A DNA stretch of 64,000 bases from Pseudomonadota bacterium (GTDB lineage Bacteria; Pseudomonadota; Gammaproteobacteria; Steroidobacterales; Steroidobacteraceae): positions 1-64,000 of the forward strand of contig JAEZCR010000224.1 in NCBI GenBank assembly GCA_023433465.1, in the 5' to 3' direction. The notes below the pieces were generated by a model. The model ran no database searches. It saw nothing but the letters and a program-made list of their open reading frames with translations, and was not told where the DNA came from. Made by a program: the position numbers and the translations under genes. Positions 62,808 to 64,000 of the stretch are shown here, in pieces (position 1 is the first letter of the stretch; every line of letters starts with the position of its first letter).

Positions 62808-63254
62808 TCAGCGATTGCGATCACCAAATGTACTCACATAGGCACGGCAGCCCACCTGCTCTTCCGGGTCGCCTAGCTGAGCACATGTCTCATCGGAACC
62901 AAGCTTCTTGTCTTCCGCCCACTTCCATCCTTTATTTCGGGCGTCGCGACCTCTTGCATAGACGATCTGATCTTCGTCGTTGGGCGCGTCGCCGTATGAT
63001 GATCGAGCCTGCGAGCTGGCCTCGTCTGGGATCAGACCGCCCAGAGGGGCTCCGACTGCGGACGCCTGCCGATCTTGTAGTGCAACGAATCCGATAGCTG
63101 CAACTAGGCAGGCAGCTAGTGTTATTCCGCCGATAGTTGCAGGAATTTTTCGATCGGTACGTGCGGACGCTAACGCGATCTGTAGAACCTCGATCCCCTT
63201 CACAACGAGGTAAAACGCAAACATATAGGTAAGGATTTGCAGCATGCCAATCAT
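62808..63254 (-). CDS. Hypothetical membrane protein with two transmembrane helices
   Basis: The 148-residue product has ILTYMFAFYLVVKGIEVLQIA and GGITLAACLVAAIGFVALQ as membrane segments and a hydrophilic C-terminal domain with ARGRDARNKGWKWAEDKKLG and a cysteine pair (CAQLGDPEEQVGC). No family is recognised. GGAG lies 8 nt before the ATG at 63254. The frame can be extended to an ATG at 63371 or a GTG at 63377, which would add a hydrophilic N terminus but lacks a good ribosome site. Confidence 0.55.
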   Translation of the reverse strand: MIGMLQILTYMFAFYLVVKGIEVLQIALASARTDRKIPATIGGITLAACLVAAIGFVALQDRQASAVGAPLGGLIPDEASSQARSSYGDAPNDEDQIVYARGRDARNKGWKWAEDKKLGSDETCAQLGDPEEQVGCRAYVSTFGDRNR

Positions 63255-63614
63255 GGTGGCGACTCCCGACTCTTGTTCTCGAAGCGATTTTAGGAAGTGG
63301 ACGGGACCGTCCGCTCTTTTTATTGTTTGCGATTGAAGGTGATCCCGATCTTCTATAAGCCTCTCTGTCATCAGCACCGCATTTCTCTCACCACCGAGAA
63401 TGTTAGGCGGTCATTCGCACGCTAATCCCCGAGGATGGTATTGGATAGCGGGCGGGCGGTGGCGAAGGCAGCTTCTCGGGGAACCGAAACGTCCGCGTGT
63501 TTTGCGGAACAACACAGCTGAGCCCGTGGCTATGCGGTCTGAATTGCGGCCCCGTCATGTTACCTTTTGGCGGTATTTATTCATTTCTACCGACAATTTG
63601 TATAGACTGCCGGC
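63255..63614. other. Gap between the membrane protein and AbiEi-like genes
   Basis: If the 63254 start is right, these 360 bp hold no gene apart from a possible N-terminal extension of that protein (to 63371). The right part should contain divergent promoters. A CGGTA/TACCG inverted repeat lies at 63571-63592. Confidence 0.4.
63571..63592 (+). promoter_or_regulatory. Possible operator of the AbiEi-like gene
   Basis: CGGTA (63571-63575) and TACCG (63588-63592) form an inverted repeat, followed by TATAGACT as a -10-like element at 63601-63608. AbiEi antitoxins repress their own promoter by binding inverted repeats. The arms are short, so the call is tentative. Confidence 0.35.
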
Positions 63615-64000
63615 ATGAAGCTCTCTAAGGACCACGACCGGATCATGCAGCTCGCAGCAAAGCGCGGGCTACTGCGTGCCCGCGACATCAGTGGAATCTC
63701 CACCAACCCTCGTGTCGCCCTATCGCGCCTGGTCGCGAACGGGAGCCTCCAGAAGGTTTCCCGCGGCGTCTATGCGCTGCCAGACCGAACCCGCTCCAGC
63801 AATCACCAATACGCGGAGGTGGCGACCCGGTATCCACAGGCCACGCTGTGCCTACTCTCCGCCCTCCGGTTTCACCAACTGACCACCCAGAATCCCCACG
63901 AGGTCTGGCTGGCCATTCCGAACAAGGCGCGAATGCCTCAGCTCGATTACCCGCCTCTGCGCGTGGTTAGATTCTCCGGACCAGCACTAACTGAAGGAAC
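63615..64000 (+). CDS. Type IV toxin-antitoxin AbiEi-like antitoxin, 3' end cut by the window edge
   Basis: The visible 128 residues start MKLSKDHDRIMQLAAKRGLLRARDISG, an N-terminal winged HTH, then NPRVALSRLVANGSLQKVSRGVYALP, which is the AbiEi_4-type N-terminal pattern, and VWLAIPNKARMP, as in the AbiEi core domain. AbiEi neutralises AbiEii, a nucleotidyltransferase toxin, which would be expected just past the window. The frame runs off the edge with no stop. Confidence 0.82.
   Translation, partial: MKLSKDHDRIMQLAAKRGLLRARDISGISTNPRVALSRLVANGSLQKVSRGVYALPDRTRSSNHQYAEVATRYPQATLCLLSALRFHQLTTQNPHEVWLAIPNKARMPQLDYPPLRVVRFSGPALTEG

Larger units (their letters stand above)
39959..64000. mobile_element. 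Integrative and mobilizable island in tRNA-Val, right end beyond the window
   Basis: Rightward of tRNA-Val the base composition drops visibly and gene content changes to integrase, relaxase, oriT-like sequence, excisionase-like and replication-type HTH proteins, defence-like cassettes and many hypothetical genes. No coupling protein, VirB/TraB-type secretion or conjugative ATPase is seen in the visible part, so the element is more likely mobilizable than self-transmissible, unless those genes lie past 64000. Confidence 0.8.

Noticed and set aside
39959..64000. Full conjugative element
   Set aside because: I saw a relaxase but no coupling protein, VirB/Tra secretion ATPase or pilus genes in the visible part.

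Overview
The window looks like chromosomal DNA from a GC-rich gammaproteobacterium. The gene content fits a Steroidobacteraceae/Nevskiales-like lineage, but that placement is an inference from gene families, not from a marker tree. Two very different regions meet at about 39.96 kb.

Region 1 (1 to about 35.2 kb) is a nearly complete exosortase A (XrtA)/PEP-CTERM and exopolysaccharide locus. A 23-gene run on the minus strand (35206 down to 5895), most genes overlapping by 4 nt or separated by under 40 nt, encodes the initiating sugar-phosphate transferase, the PrsK/PrsR two-component system, exosortase XrtA, the giant TPR lipoprotein PrsT, the export protein, chain-length determinant, tyrosine kinase and outer-membrane barrel, a deacetylase, FemAB/GNAT-type acyltransferases, glycosyltransferases, an asparagine synthase-like amidotransferase, an acyl carrier protein with its AMP-dependent ligase, an NAD synthase-like enzyme, two alpha/beta hydrolases and a Wzy/O-ligase-like membrane protein. 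A second short operon on the plus strand (2572 to 5909) adds a FemAB protein, a DegT aminotransferase and another deacetylase. Next to it lie a secreted beta-helix protein and, at the left edge, a PEP-CTERM protein that is probably a substrate of XrtA. That substrate gene has a near-perfect sigma-54 (-24/-12) promoter, matching PrsR, a sigma-54 activator encoded in the same locus.

Region 2 (35.2 to 40 kb) holds two paralogous lipoproteins with putative-Ig (He_PIG) and fibronectin-like domains. Each is preceded by a cyclic-di-GMP-I (GEMM-I) riboswitch, and the two riboswitches have different expression platforms. tRNA-Glu, tRNA-Ala, gltX and tRNA-Val(CAC) are interspersed.

Region 3 (about 39.96 kb to the right edge) has visibly lower GC and is an integrative and mobilizable island. 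A tyrosine integrase sits directly after tRNA-Val. A Ti-type TraA relaxase with an adjacent oriT-like sequence, an AlpA-like excisionase and a replication-type HTH protein follow. No type IV secretion genes are visible. Cargo includes a DUF262 + HEPN gene pair, a second HEPN-like protein, a translationally coupled three-gene cassette of unknown function, and a four-gene cassette of an SF1 helicase fused to a Vsr-like nuclease, a degenerate J-domain protein, a DUF2130 nuclease and a putative PD-(D/E)xK-like protein. These are good candidates for phage-defence modules. A group of exported hypothetical proteins and a truncated AbiEi-type antitoxin finish the window. The far end of the island is not in the window.
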